Of a stretch of 14,123 nucleotides of DNA, positions 1-6,514 are shown piece after piece. The translations under genes and the position numbers were made by a program. This DNA is from an uncultured Desulfovibrio sp. (GTDB taxonomy: Bacteria > Desulfobacterota > Desulfovibrionia > Desulfovibrionales > Desulfovibrionaceae), in NCBI GenBank assembly GCA_900553145.1, contig USCL01000077.1:1-14123 (forward strand). Direction: 5' to 3'. The notes beneath the pieces were generated by a model that made no database searches, had not been told where the DNA came from, and saw only the letters and a program-made list of their open reading frames with translations. How positions within the stretch are numbered: position 1 is the stretch's first letter; each line of letters opens with the position of its first letter.

Positions 1-731
1 TCCTGAGCGAACCCTACACGAAGTTCTTCGCCTCCATGCGCGAAAAGGGCGTGCCTTCCTCCTTCTTCGTGTGCGGCGACGCCACCAAGAACATCGAACC
101 CATGTGCCTCACCATGCCCGATTGCATCGCCATTGACGAGAACGTCGACATCATGGAAGCCAAAAAGATCACGGACGCCCACGACATCACCATCTCAGGC
201 AATCTCCAGCTCACCATCACCATGCTACTCGGCACGCAGCAGGACAACCAGAAGGCCGCCATTGAGTTGATGGACAAGATTGGCACCCACCGCTTTATCC
301 TCGCGCCCGGCTGTGACGTTCCTTTTGACGCCCCCGCCGCGAACCTCATCGGCGTGGGGCAGGCCGTGCACAACCCCGAAGCCGTCCGCAAGGCGCTTGA
401 AAGCTACGTCGCCAAGGACAATCTGCCGGAAATCGAAATGCCGGACTACGTCAATCTCGACCACGTCCTCGTCGAGGTCGTGACCATCGACTCCAAGACC
501 TGCGCCGCCTGCGGCTACATGGTCGCAACCGCCAACAACGCCGCCAAGATTTATGGGGACAAGGTCAAAGTCGTCGAACGGTCCATCATGTTCCCCGAGA
601 ACCTCGCGTTCGTGAGCAAGGTTGGCCTGACGAACCTCCCCTCGCTCCTCGTCAACGGCGTTGTTAAGCACATTTCCCTCATCCCCACTGTCGAAAAGCT
701 GCGTGAGGAGATTGAGGAAGCGATGAGGTAG
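1..731 (+). CDS. URO-D family (MtaA/MtbA-like) corrinoid:cofactor methyltransferase with C-terminal thioredoxin-like domain, 5'-partial
   Basis: The reading frame is open from the window edge (first full codon at base 3) to a TAG at 729-731, so the N-terminus lies upstream. The visible part up to about base 440 matches the C-terminal half of uroporphyrinogen-decarboxylase-fold methyltransferases, which move a methyl group between a corrinoid protein and a thiol or pterin cofactor. Family marks are VCGDATKNI, a CIAIDENVDIMEAKK stretch, the late LGT loop and the Cys of APGCDVP, normally a zinc ligand. The usual HxCG zinc motif reads FVCG here, so the expected His is Phe. From about base 450 the protein continues into some 90 residues resembling thioredoxin, with a CAAC (CxxC) motif and a NLPSLLVNG segment like the cis-Pro loop. 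The CobW-like and corrinoid-protein genes downstream support a methyl-transfer role. Family is confident; substrate and cofactor are unknown. Confidence 0.85.
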   Translation, partial: LSEPYTKFFASMREKGVPSSFFVCGDATKNIEPMCLTMPDCIAIDENVDIMEAKKITDAHDITISGNLQLTITMLLGTQQDNQKAAIELMDKIGTHRFILAPGCDVPFDAPAANLIGVGQAVHNPEAVRKALESYVAKDNLPEIEMPDYVNLDHVLVEVVTIDSKTCAACGYMVATANNAAKIYGDKVKVVERSIMFPENLAFVSKVGLTNLPSLLVNGVVKHISLIPTVEKLREEIEEAMR

Positions 732-744
732 CACCGAAATCGGA

Positions 745-773
745 GAGGGGCCCTTTCTAAAGAAGGGCTCCTC
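745..773 (+). terminator. GC-rich hairpin after the URO-D gene
   Basis: An 11-bp stem (745-755 with 763-773, one G-T wobble) closes a 7-nt loop and begins 13 nt after the stop codon. No T-run follows it, so it may be a weak or Rho-assisted terminator, or an mRNA-stabilising hairpin inside the operon. The next gene starts about 170 bp further on. Confidence 0.4.
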
Positions 774-945
774 CCCAAACCTGCCGCACGGTTCGCGCCC
801 CTCCTTCCAAAGATGTTCATAAGATATGAGAGGCGGTGCGACGGGAGTCCTTATCGGACTGAAAACGGACAGGATACGGAGTTTTCCCCAAAAGGGGCAA
901 AGAGGCTCGGGCCTCGGCTCTTCCCCACAAGGCAGGATTGACGGA

Positions 946-1830
946 ATGCGCAAGGAACTGATCATCCTCTCCGGCTTTCTCGGAAGCGGCAAGACGACGC
1001 TGCTGCGGTCGCTCCTGCTGCGTCACTCGGATCGGAAGATAGCCGTGCTGCTGAACGATTTCGGCGACATCCCCGTGGACGGGGAAACCCTGCGCCGCTC
1101 CGGCGTCGAGGGCGGCGTAGTGGTGGAGATCGGAGGCGGATCGGTATTCTGCTCGTGCCTGCGGGAGCCGTTCATCAAGGCGCTGGCCAACCTCGCCGCC
1201 CGCGACGAGGATCTGATCATCGTGGAGGCCTCCGGCATGTCCGATCCCTCCGCCGTGGACAAGATGCTCCGGCTCTCCGGCCTCGACGGCCTTTTTGAGC
1301 ACACCTCGACCATCTGCCTGTTCGATCCCGTCAAGAGCCTCAAGCTGGCGCGCGTGCTGGAAGTCATCCCGCGCCAACTGGCCTCGGCCAGCGTCGTTGT
1401 CCTGACCAAGGCCGACATCACGACTAAGGAGGAACGGGACGCAGCCCGCGCCTATATCCGCTCGCAGGAACCCGACCTCCCCATAGTGGAAAGCCATAAC
1501 GGAAACGCGGATTTTGCCTCCCTGCCCGAACGGGCGCTTCGCCTGTTCCCGGTCGGATTCAATACCCCGGAGACGCGGCCCGACTGCTTCGCGCTGGAAG
1601 CGGTCAGGACCGACGCCCAGACGCTGCTCGACGCCCTGCAAACCGACGGGAACGTGCTGCGGGTCAAAGGGTATATCCGGGCCGCCGACGGGATACGGTT
1701 CGTCTCTGATACCGGACAGGGATTTGAAACGATGGAAAGCCGGGACGCCCCGGTCCCCCTCATGATCATCTGCATGCAAGGGACCGCCGGAGCCGTCCGC
1801 GCCGCGTTGCAAACGGCGGGCATCGCCTGA
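946..1830 (+). CDS. CobW/HypB/UreG-family P-loop GTPase (metallochaperone-like)
   Basis: A 294-residue G3E GTPase. The Walker A motif GFLGSGKTT is at residues 10-18, a CobW-type NDFGDIPVDG segment at 37-46, the Walker B/ExSG region VEASGMSDPSAV from about 93, and a TKAD guanine-recognition motif near 150. A CobW_C-like C-terminal half follows. The metal-binding loop, usually CxCC in COG0523 proteins, reads FCSC, a reduced CxC version. Start choice: ATG 946 has AGGA 8 nt upstream and places the Walker A near the N-terminus; the in-frame ATG at 826 has no Shine-Dalgarno and would add 40 unconserved residues. Family members insert or deliver Zn or Co, or help B12 enzymes. Between a corrinoid methyltransferase and a corrinoid protein, a role in metallating or maintaining that system is the likeliest reading (inference). 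Confidence 0.88.
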   Translation: MRKELIILSGFLGSGKTTLLRSLLLRHSDRKIAVLLNDFGDIPVDGETLRRSGVEGGVVVEIGGGSVFCSCLREPFIKALANLAARDEDLIIVEASGMSDPSAVDKMLRLSGLDGLFEHTSTICLFDPVKSLKLARVLEVIPRQLASASVVVLTKADITTKEERDAARAYIRSQEPDLPIVESHNGNADFASLPERALRLFPVGFNTPETRPDCFALEAVRTDAQTLLDALQTDGNVLRVKGYIRAADGIRFVSDTGQGFETMESRDAPVPLMIICMQGTAGAVRAALQTAGIA

Positions 1831-1857
1831 GCCCGCACAACCTCTAAGGAGCATACC

Positions 1858-2505
1858 ATGAGCGCTATTTTGCAGGACATTTCCGAAAAGTTGCAGAAAG
1901 GGAAGATGAAGGAAGTCGCCGAGCTGGTGAAGCAGGCCGTCGCCGACGGCATCCAGCCCCTGACCATCCTCAATGAGGGCCTCATGCCCGGCATGGACAT
2001 CATCGGCGAACGCTTCAAGAAGAACGACATCTTCATCCCCGAAGTGCTCATCGCCGCCCGCGCGATGGCCGCCGGAACCGATGTCCTGCGTCCCCTCCTC
2101 GTGGGCGACCAGATGGAAGAAAAGGGCACCGTCGTCATCGGCACCATCAAGGACGACCTCCACGACATCGGCAAGAACCTCGTCCGCATGATGATGGAAT
2201 CCAAGGGCCTCAACGTCATCGACCTCGGCAACAGCGTGCCCCCGGCCAAATACATTGAAGCCGCCGCCAAGCACAACGCCGACATCATCGCCTGTTCCGC
2301 CCTGCTCACCACCACGATGGTCCACATCAAGGACGTCGTGAAGGGCGTGGCCGAAAGCCCCCTCGCCGGCAAGGTCAAGATCATGATCGGCGGCGCGCCC
2401 GTCAATGACGCCTTCCGCGAGTCCATCGGAGCCGATTATTACACCCCCGACGCCTCCTCAGCCGCGGAAAAGGCCCTCGAAATCTGTGTCGCCGCGAGGG
2501 TTTGA
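1858..2505 (+). CDS. Corrinoid (B12-binding) methyl-carrier protein, MtbC/MttC-like
   Basis: A 215-residue corrinoid protein of the dimethylamine/trimethylamine type. Residues 1-85 form the helical cap domain (B12-binding-2), with MPGMDIIGERF and IFIPEVLIAARAM. Residues 90-212 form the Rossmann-like cobalamin domain, with the cobalt-ligating DLHDIG (D100, H102, G105), the SALLTTTM loop and IGGAPV. The protein carries a methyl group on Co(I)/Co(III) between a substrate methyltransferase and the URO-D-type enzyme upstream. AGGAG sits about 6 nt before the ATG, and the gene follows the GTPase stop by 27 bp, so the two are very likely cotranscribed. The demethylated substrate (methylamines, betaines, methoxyaromatics or thiols) cannot be told from this protein alone. 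Confidence 0.93.
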   Translation: MSAILQDISEKLQKGKMKEVAELVKQAVADGIQPLTILNEGLMPGMDIIGERFKKNDIFIPEVLIAARAMAAGTDVLRPLLVGDQMEEKGTVVIGTIKDDLHDIGKNLVRMMMESKGLNVIDLGNSVPPAKYIEAAAKHNADIIACSALLTTTMVHIKDVVKGVAESPLAGKVKIMIGGAPVNDAFRESIGADYYTPDASSAAEKALEICVAARV

Positions 2506-2521
2506 AGCATTACAAGCAATG

Positions 2522-2600
2522 GGGAGGAGGCACAGTTTTCCTCCCTTACTTTTCAGAGGGGGTAGGCGAGGTGGGGGAAGCTTCCTATCTCGTCTACCCC
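2522..2600. terminator. Two hairpins between convergent genes (corrinoid protein and RidA)
   Basis: The first hairpin pairs GGGAGGA (2522-2528) with TCCTCCC (2539-2545) and is followed by TTACTTTT, a plausible weak intrinsic terminator for the + strand operon. The second pairs 2559-2570 with 2589-2600, a 12-bp stem with one G-T pair and an 18-nt loop holding the palindrome GGAAGCTTCC. It overlaps the last codons of the RidA gene on the opposite strand. Together they probably end transcription from both sides. Confidence 0.5.
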
Positions 2601-2971
2601 GGATTTGGGTTTTCCGCTTCGACAAGCCCGTTCAAGGGAAGCTGTTTTACCGCCACGCAGGAACGCGCGGGGAAGTTGTTACGGAACACTTCGGAATAAG
2701 CGGCGTTTACGATGGAGAAATCGGCCATATCAACGATAACTACCGTCATTTTCACAATATCGTTGATAGATGCGCCGATTTCTTCAAGCAGAGCGAGGAT
2801 ATTCTTGAGGCTTTGTTCTGCTTGTCCCTTTACGCCACCCCCGGCAAGCTTCCCCGTGGCCGGATCGATCCCCAACTGGCCCGAGAAATAAACGGCGTTT
2901 TCGGATCGGGCTGCTTGGGAATACGGGCCAATGGCTGCAGGGGCTTTGGCTGTACGGATGATTTCGTTCCT
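2594..2971 (-). pseudogene. RidA/YjgF-family enamine/imine deaminase with missing start codon
   Basis: The frame encodes an almost complete RidA (about 125 residues, the normal family length). The N-terminal motif NEIIRTAKAPAAIGPYSQA is followed by VYFSGQLGIDP and, near the C-terminus, FPARSCVAVKQLP with the conserved substrate-binding Arg. RidA hydrolyses 2-aminoacrylate and related enamines from PLP enzymes, which would suit the CuyA-like lyase in the same strand block. At the position where the family starts with Met the codon is AGG (2969-2971), directly preceded by an in-frame TAG. No ATG or GTG begins the complete domain. The next possible start is TTG at 2875, which would remove the first beta strand and catalytic-site residues. 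Either the gene is freshly inactivated, it starts at a rare codon such as ATC after AGAGGA, or the read has a base error. The rest of the frame is intact, so inactivation would be recent. Confidence 0.75.
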
Positions 2972-3025
2972 CTAGGATGAATTTATGGGGTATGGGATGG
3001 ATGACGCCTCATGGAAAATGGTATG

Positions 3026-3052
3026 AAGGGCAGGGACTGCGTCGCCCTTTTT
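3026..3052. terminator. Hairpin with T-run between GntR and RidA genes
   Basis: AAGGGC (3026-3031) pairs with GCCCTT (3044-3049), with a possible inner GAC/GTC pairing, and TTTTT covers 3048-3052 on the + strand. On the - strand a TTTT lies a few bases beyond the stem. It may separate the regulator gene from RidA on the - strand, or stop + strand read-through. Confidence 0.4.
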
Positions 3053-3092
3053 CCCTAGCGCATACTGGAATTTCAGGACGCGACGTACCGGT

Positions 3093-3746
3093 TCAGCGTT
3101 GGCCGAATTTGGCCATAGCGTTTCCGGTCTCCTGATAGTGCAGAAGTATCTCCCTGGCTGTCGCCGTGGGATCCCGGGTGTATGCCGCTTGGGCTATTAC
3201 CTCGTGCTGCTTGAAAAACACCGATGGGGGGAAGAGGCCGCTCCATTGACGGTGGAGCAGTATCTTGGAAATTGCTGCGCAGGAACGTTTTGCCATGTTT
3301 ATCAACTTGTCGTTGCCGCAACGCTGGAGAAGAGTTTCATGAAAAGTTTCTTCAAGTCTTATAAGGTGTTCCCTCTCCGAATCGTTATGGCTTTGTTGGC
3401 GCATGGACTCCACAATCTCTTCAAGCCTGGCCATATCTGAATCCGTCCACAGCTCTAGAGAGCCTGATACCCCGGAAGACTCCAGAATCCCGGCTAGCCC
3501 GTAGCTGTCCATAATATCCTTTGATGTCAAAACGCGCACGAACGTTCCCTTTCGTGGTACGGACATCACGACTTCATCACCGCATAGTTTCTGCACTGCT
3601 TCCCGTACGGGGCCACGGCTTACTTCCAAATAGCTCGATAGCGAGCTTTCCTTTATCGGGCTTCCCGGGGGTAACTCGCCATCCGCGATGCGTTTTTTCA
3701 GATATTCATAGATTTGGTCGGAATAGGTCAATCTTTTGAATTGCAT
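3093..3746 (-). CDS. GntR-family transcriptional regulator, FCD (FadR/VanR-like) type
   Basis: A 217-residue regulator. Residues 5-70 are a winged helix-turn-helix with the GntR pattern QIYEYLKKRIADGELPPGSP, then SRGPVREAVQKL and the wing PRKGTFV. Residues from about 78 to 210 are a helical FCD ligand domain with His and acidic residues typical of a metal/carboxylate site (FHETL, KQHEVIAQA). Start choice: ATG 3746 puts the DNA-binding domain at the usual distance. A longer frame to 3896 would run through the intergenic inverted repeat and into the upstream permease gene, adding unconserved residues. The Shine-Dalgarno before 3746 is poor, so translation may be weak. It is the penultimate gene of the - strand sulfonate/amino-acid block, so it may sense a pathway acid. 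It is distinct from the divergent GntR at 10945. Confidence 0.85.
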   Translation of the reverse strand: MQFKRLTYSDQIYEYLKKRIADGELPPGSPIKESSLSSYLEVSRGPVREAVQKLCGDEVVMSVPRKGTFVRVLTSKDIMDSYGLAGILESSGVSGSLELWTDSDMARLEEIVESMRQQSHNDSEREHLIRLEETFHETLLQRCGNDKLINMAKRSCAAISKILLHRQWSGLFPPSVFFKQHEVIAQAAYTRDPTATAREILLHYQETGNAMAKFGQR

Positions 3747-3797
3747 GGAGTTCTTTGGGGGCACTGTTTGGAGTACCGGGTAATTGTGTTTCGTCGG

Positions 3798-3859
3798 GGC
3801 ACCCTTTGAGTTTGCGGGCTTTGGCGTCACGCACTGGCTTTTGAAGCCGGAAGGGTGCC
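3798..3859. repeat. Inverted repeat between exporter and GntR genes
   Basis: GGCACCCTT (3798-3806) and AAGGGTGCC (3851-3859) are perfect 9-bp arms 44 bp apart. Inside lies a smaller hairpin, GGCTT-TTG-AAGCC (3836-3848). It follows directly after the exporter stop codon on the - strand and could terminate or attenuate read-through into the regulator gene, or be an operator. There is no T-run. Confidence 0.4.
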
Positions 3860-3861
3860 GG

Positions 3862-4596
3862 TTAAATCGTCCTGTAAATGCAGACGATACCGGCAAAAGC
3901 GATCATCAGTTTGAGGACGACCTTGAATTGTTTTTCAGGAATTTTCCTAGCGACGGGTATGCTCGCAAGAAGGCCCGCGATCGCCCCGGGAATACCATAT
4001 GCGACGGCTGTGAGGGTGGATGGGGTGAAGAACCCCGCAAAGGCTTGGGCGATGCATGTGACGATGGCTATGGCAAGAAAAAAAGCACCCAGAGTTCCGC
4101 GAGTTGTTTCCTTATCCCAGCCGACCATGAGGACATAAATGACCACGGGAGGGCCGCTGAAGCTGATGGCCGCATTCGCGAAACCGGATCCGAAGCCCGC
4201 GAGCAGGCCGGAGGGCAGGGATTCCTTATGTCGACCGGACGGGATATACAGGTATTGCCAGAGCATATAGACGAGCAACAAGCTGCCGAGCCCCGCCTGT
4301 AGCCATGTTCCCGGAACAAATTTGAGCACCCATACGCCAGCTAGCACTCCGGGGAGGCAGCCAAGCAGCATTGGCCATACTGAAGCCATGCGGCAGCTGC
4401 GGCGATACATCCATGCCACATAGCCGGCTACGATGCAGGTGACAAGGCAGCTGGAAGGGACTGCTTCGCTCATATCCATAAAACCGGCTACGATGGGCAG
4501 GGCGACCATTGCCGCGCCCATTCCGCTCACGCCGTTGACGAACCCGCCAAGAAACCAGGCTATGGAAACGATCAAGATAGTCATATCGGGCGTCAT
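3862..4596 (-). CDS. TauE/SafE (TSUP) family permease, probable sulfite/sulfonate exporter
   Basis: A 244-residue, strongly hydrophobic protein with roughly eight membrane segments in two repeats. The first begins with the family glycine pattern GGFVNGVSGMGAAM (residues 17-30) and the second with LAGFGSGFANAAISFSGPP. TSUP proteins move sulfite, sulfoacetate, thiosulfate and other sulfur anions; CuyZ, TauZ and SafE are known examples beside sulfonate-lyase genes. Two genes from a CuyA-like lyase, export of released sulfite (a CuyZ role) is the natural proposal. An organism that respires sulfite might instead use it for uptake of a sulfonate or another carboxylate. ATG 4596 has AAGGAAGG about 8 nt upstream. 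The gene follows the racemase gene by 43 bp. Confidence 0.85.
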   Translation of the reverse strand: MTPDMTILIVSIAWFLGGFVNGVSGMGAAMVALPIVAGFMDMSEAVPSSCLVTCIVAGYVAWMYRRSCRMASVWPMLLGCLPGVLAGVWVLKFVPGTWLQAGLGSLLLVYMLWQYLYIPSGRHKESLPSGLLAGFGSGFANAAISFSGPPVVIYVLMVGWDKETTRGTLGAFFLAIAIVTCIAQAFAGFFTPSTLTAVAYGIPGAIAGLLASIPVARKIPEKQFKVVLKLMIAFAGIVCIYRTI

Positions 4597-4639
4597 GATG
4601 GCGGCCTTCCTTTCTTTTCAAGGGACTTCAGGGGAATGC

Positions 4640-5398
4640 TCAGTGAAGCCTGCCAGGGGCAAACGTCCGTATAAGGGCCCTGGCCAGAATATCCGTAGCA
4701 TCGATGAGCGGTGTATTTTGGAAATGCCGTCCCGTAAATGCCAGAGGTATTTCGGTGCATCCCAGGATCAAAGCCTGCGCTCCACGTTTGATGTGTTGCG
4801 CGGCCTGCACATCCAGGGCATGGCACGCCCTCGGTGTGATGGGGTGGGAAAACGCCTTGATGCCGTACGCTGCATGGCTGATCGCGTTCTGGACTTCTTC
4901 CCGCCCCTCCTCATCGGAAAATGGCGGCGTTATGCCCGCATTGCCCAAAGCTGTCCGGTAAACGCCTGAGGCGTAGGTCCCCTGCGTGCAGAGAACGCCG
5001 ACAGCGCGTAGTTCAGGCAGCTCTTCGCGGATGAAGCGTACGACCTCGTAAATCATGTGCATGAAGCGGACATCGGTGCCGGACGCTTCCAACATCTGGA
5101 GCGCGGGGCGGAGAATGGAGCTGCTGTGCGCCGTGTTGCAGGGAATGCCGAGTACTGTTGCCCCGCCGTTTGCCAGCCTGATGAGGATACACCCTATGGC
5201 AACGCCGGGATTCTTCCCCGTCCCGTGAACGAGGAAGTCTATCCTGTCTGCTATTTCCCCGGGAAAGGAAAGTAGCGTGACCGGAAGATGTTCCTGATCC
5301 CGCGCGGCTCGCGTGTTGTTGAAAATCTTTTGTACAAGATCAAGCCCCGCATATGGACCAACGCCTCCAAGGACGCCGATGGACGCAAACGATTCCAT
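4640..5398 (-). CDS. Aspartate/glutamate racemase family protein
   Basis: A 252-residue member of the Asp/Glu/hydantoin racemase superfamily, which is PLP-independent and uses two cysteines for proton exchange. Both are present: Cys87 in GIPCNTAHSS and Cys214 in LGCTEIPLAF. The N-terminal GVLGGVGPYAG loop and the C-terminal LIDATDILARALI helix also match. Because both catalytic cysteines remain, true racemase activity is expected, unlike YgeA/RacX relatives where one is replaced. ATG 5398 has AAGGGAA upstream. It lies 67 bp after the CuyA-like gene, across a strong hairpin. In this setting it may interconvert D- and L-forms of a sulfonated amino acid such as cysteate (inference); aspartate or another amino acid remains possible. 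Confidence 0.85.
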   Translation of the reverse strand: MESFASIGVLGGVGPYAGLDLVQKIFNNTRAARDQEHLPVTLLSFPGEIADRIDFLVHGTGKNPGVAIGCILIRLANGGATVLGIPCNTAHSSSILRPALQMLEASGTDVRFMHMIYEVVRFIREELPELRAVGVLCTQGTYASGVYRTALGNAGITPPFSDEEGREEVQNAISHAAYGIKAFSHPITPRACHALDVQAAQHIKRGAQALILGCTEIPLAFTGRHFQNTPLIDATDILARALIRTFAPGRLH

Positions 5399-5422
5399 AC
5401 TATTCCCTTCGACAAGCGGGCG

Positions 5423-5451
5423 TCATGGGGCGGCAGGATGCCGCCCCATGA
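5423..5451. repeat. Perfect intercistronic hairpin between CuyA-like and racemase genes
   Basis: Thirteen perfectly paired bases (5423-5435 with 5439-5451) surround a 3-nt GGA loop. The stem is GC-rich and has no following T-run in the - strand direction. It probably protects or processes the polycistronic mRNA, or partially terminates it, lowering expression of the racemase and later genes. Confidence 0.5.
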
Positions 5452-5465
5452 GGTTTGATGGCCGA

Positions 5466-6467
5466 TTAGGACCGGAACGTGTCAAGATAGGCGAACAGAG
5501 CGGGTGAACCACCCGTATGAAGGAAGAGCACGTTGGAGCCCTCGGGGAAGTAATCCTTGCGGACGAGATCGATCAGGCCGGCCATGGCTTTTCCGGAATA
5601 AACGGGATCGAGCAGGATGCTTTCGGTGCTGGCCAGCAGCTTGACCGCTTCCACCATGCCGTCCGTGGGCAGGGAGTAGCCGGGACCGACATAGTCGTCA
5701 AAGGCGACTACGGCTTCTGCTGGCATAGTCACGCCGGTTCCGATATAATCGAGTGTTTCCTGTGCCAATTTGAGCACAGCGGCTTGTTGGGCTTCTTTTT
5801 TGCGGTTCACGCCGATGCCGGTTACGGGGATGCCCGCATTGTTTCCGATCATCCCGGCAATGATGCCTGCATGAGTTCCGGCGCTCCCGCTGGGGACGAC
5901 CATGTGCTCGATGCGCAATCCGGTTTCGAAAAGCTGGCGAAGTACTTCTTCCGCGCAGGAAACGTAGCCCAGCGCGCCGATCTTGTTGGACGCCCCGCCG
6001 GGGATGACATAGGGCTTTTTGCCTTCGGCGCGCAATGTCTCGGCGAGCTTCTGCATTTCACCCATCATGTCGGATCCGCCGGGGACAACGGAAATCGACT
6101 TCACGCCAAGTAGCTGGAAAAGGAAGTTGTTTCCGGACGCTTCGGGTTTGTAGCTGCCCTTGACCCGCTCTTCCAGAATGAGGTGGCAGTCCAGCCCTTC
6201 CTTGACGGCCCAGGCCAGCGTGAGACGGCAGTGGTTCGACTGCACGGCTCCGCAGGTAATGATGGAATCCGCCCCCTGCCGCAGCGCATCCGCCATGCAG
6301 AAGTCGAGCTTGCGCGTCTTGTTGCCCCCGGCCGTTCCGGGAAGCATGTCGTCGCGCTTGATGAACACGTTGACCTTTCCGCCGAGAGCCTCTGAAAAGC
6401 GGGGGAGGGCTTCAAGGGGAGTGGGGGCCTGCACATAGCCGCGACGGGGGAACTTGGCGAGATTCAT
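5466..6467 (-). CDS. cuyA: PLP-dependent L-cysteate sulfo-lyase / D-cysteine desulfhydrase (CuyA-like)
   Basis: A 333-residue fold-type II PLP enzyme of the ACC deaminase/D-cysteine desulfhydrase family. The start is NLAKFPRRG-APTPLE-LPRFSEALGG. The PLP lysine is K50 in GGNKTRKLDF, and the carboxylate-binding loop is GAVQSNHC (S77, N78). PSGSAGTHAG binds the phosphate, and PVYSGKAMAGL and HTGGSPALFAY lie near the C-terminus. At the two positions that separate ACC deaminase (Glu and Leu) from sulfur lyases it has Ser (PVYSG) and Thr (HTGG), so it should not open ACC. The family member CuyA eliminates sulfite from L-cysteate, giving pyruvate and ammonia through aminoacrylate; DcyD releases sulfide from D-cysteine. 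The adjacent TSUP exporter, HpsN-like dehydrogenase and RidA favour CuyA. GGAG precedes ATG 6467. The symbol is a best guess. Confidence 0.75.
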   Translation of the reverse strand: MNLAKFPRRGYVQAPTPLEALPRFSEALGGKVNVFIKRDDMLPGTAGGNKTRKLDFCMADALRQGADSIITCGAVQSNHCRLTLAWAVKEGLDCHLILEERVKGSYKPEASGNNFLFQLLGVKSISVVPGGSDMMGEMQKLAETLRAEGKKPYVIPGGASNKIGALGYVSCAEEVLRQLFETGLRIEHMVVPSGSAGTHAGIIAGMIGNNAGIPVTGIGVNRKKEAQQAAVLKLAQETLDYIGTGVTMPAEAVVAFDDYVGPGYSLPTDGMVEAVKLLASTESILLDPVYSGKAMAGLIDLVRKDYFPEGSNVLFLHTGGSPALFAYLDTFRS

Positions 6468-6514
6468 AATTTCTCCGTATGAGTTAAAAAAGTTATGTAG
6501 AAAGGCAGGGATGG

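Noticed and set aside
225..992. 255-codon - strand open frame
   Set aside because: Antisense to the URO-D gene and the following gap, with no recognisable domain.
817..2325. 502-codon open frame on the - strand
   Set aside because: It is the antisense shadow of the CobW-like and corrinoid-protein genes; its translation is low-complexity (Gly, His, Asp-rich) and matches no family.
5466..6467. ACC deaminase
   Set aside because: The family-diagnostic Glu and Leu positions are Ser (PVYSG) and Thr (HTGG), as in sulfur lyases.
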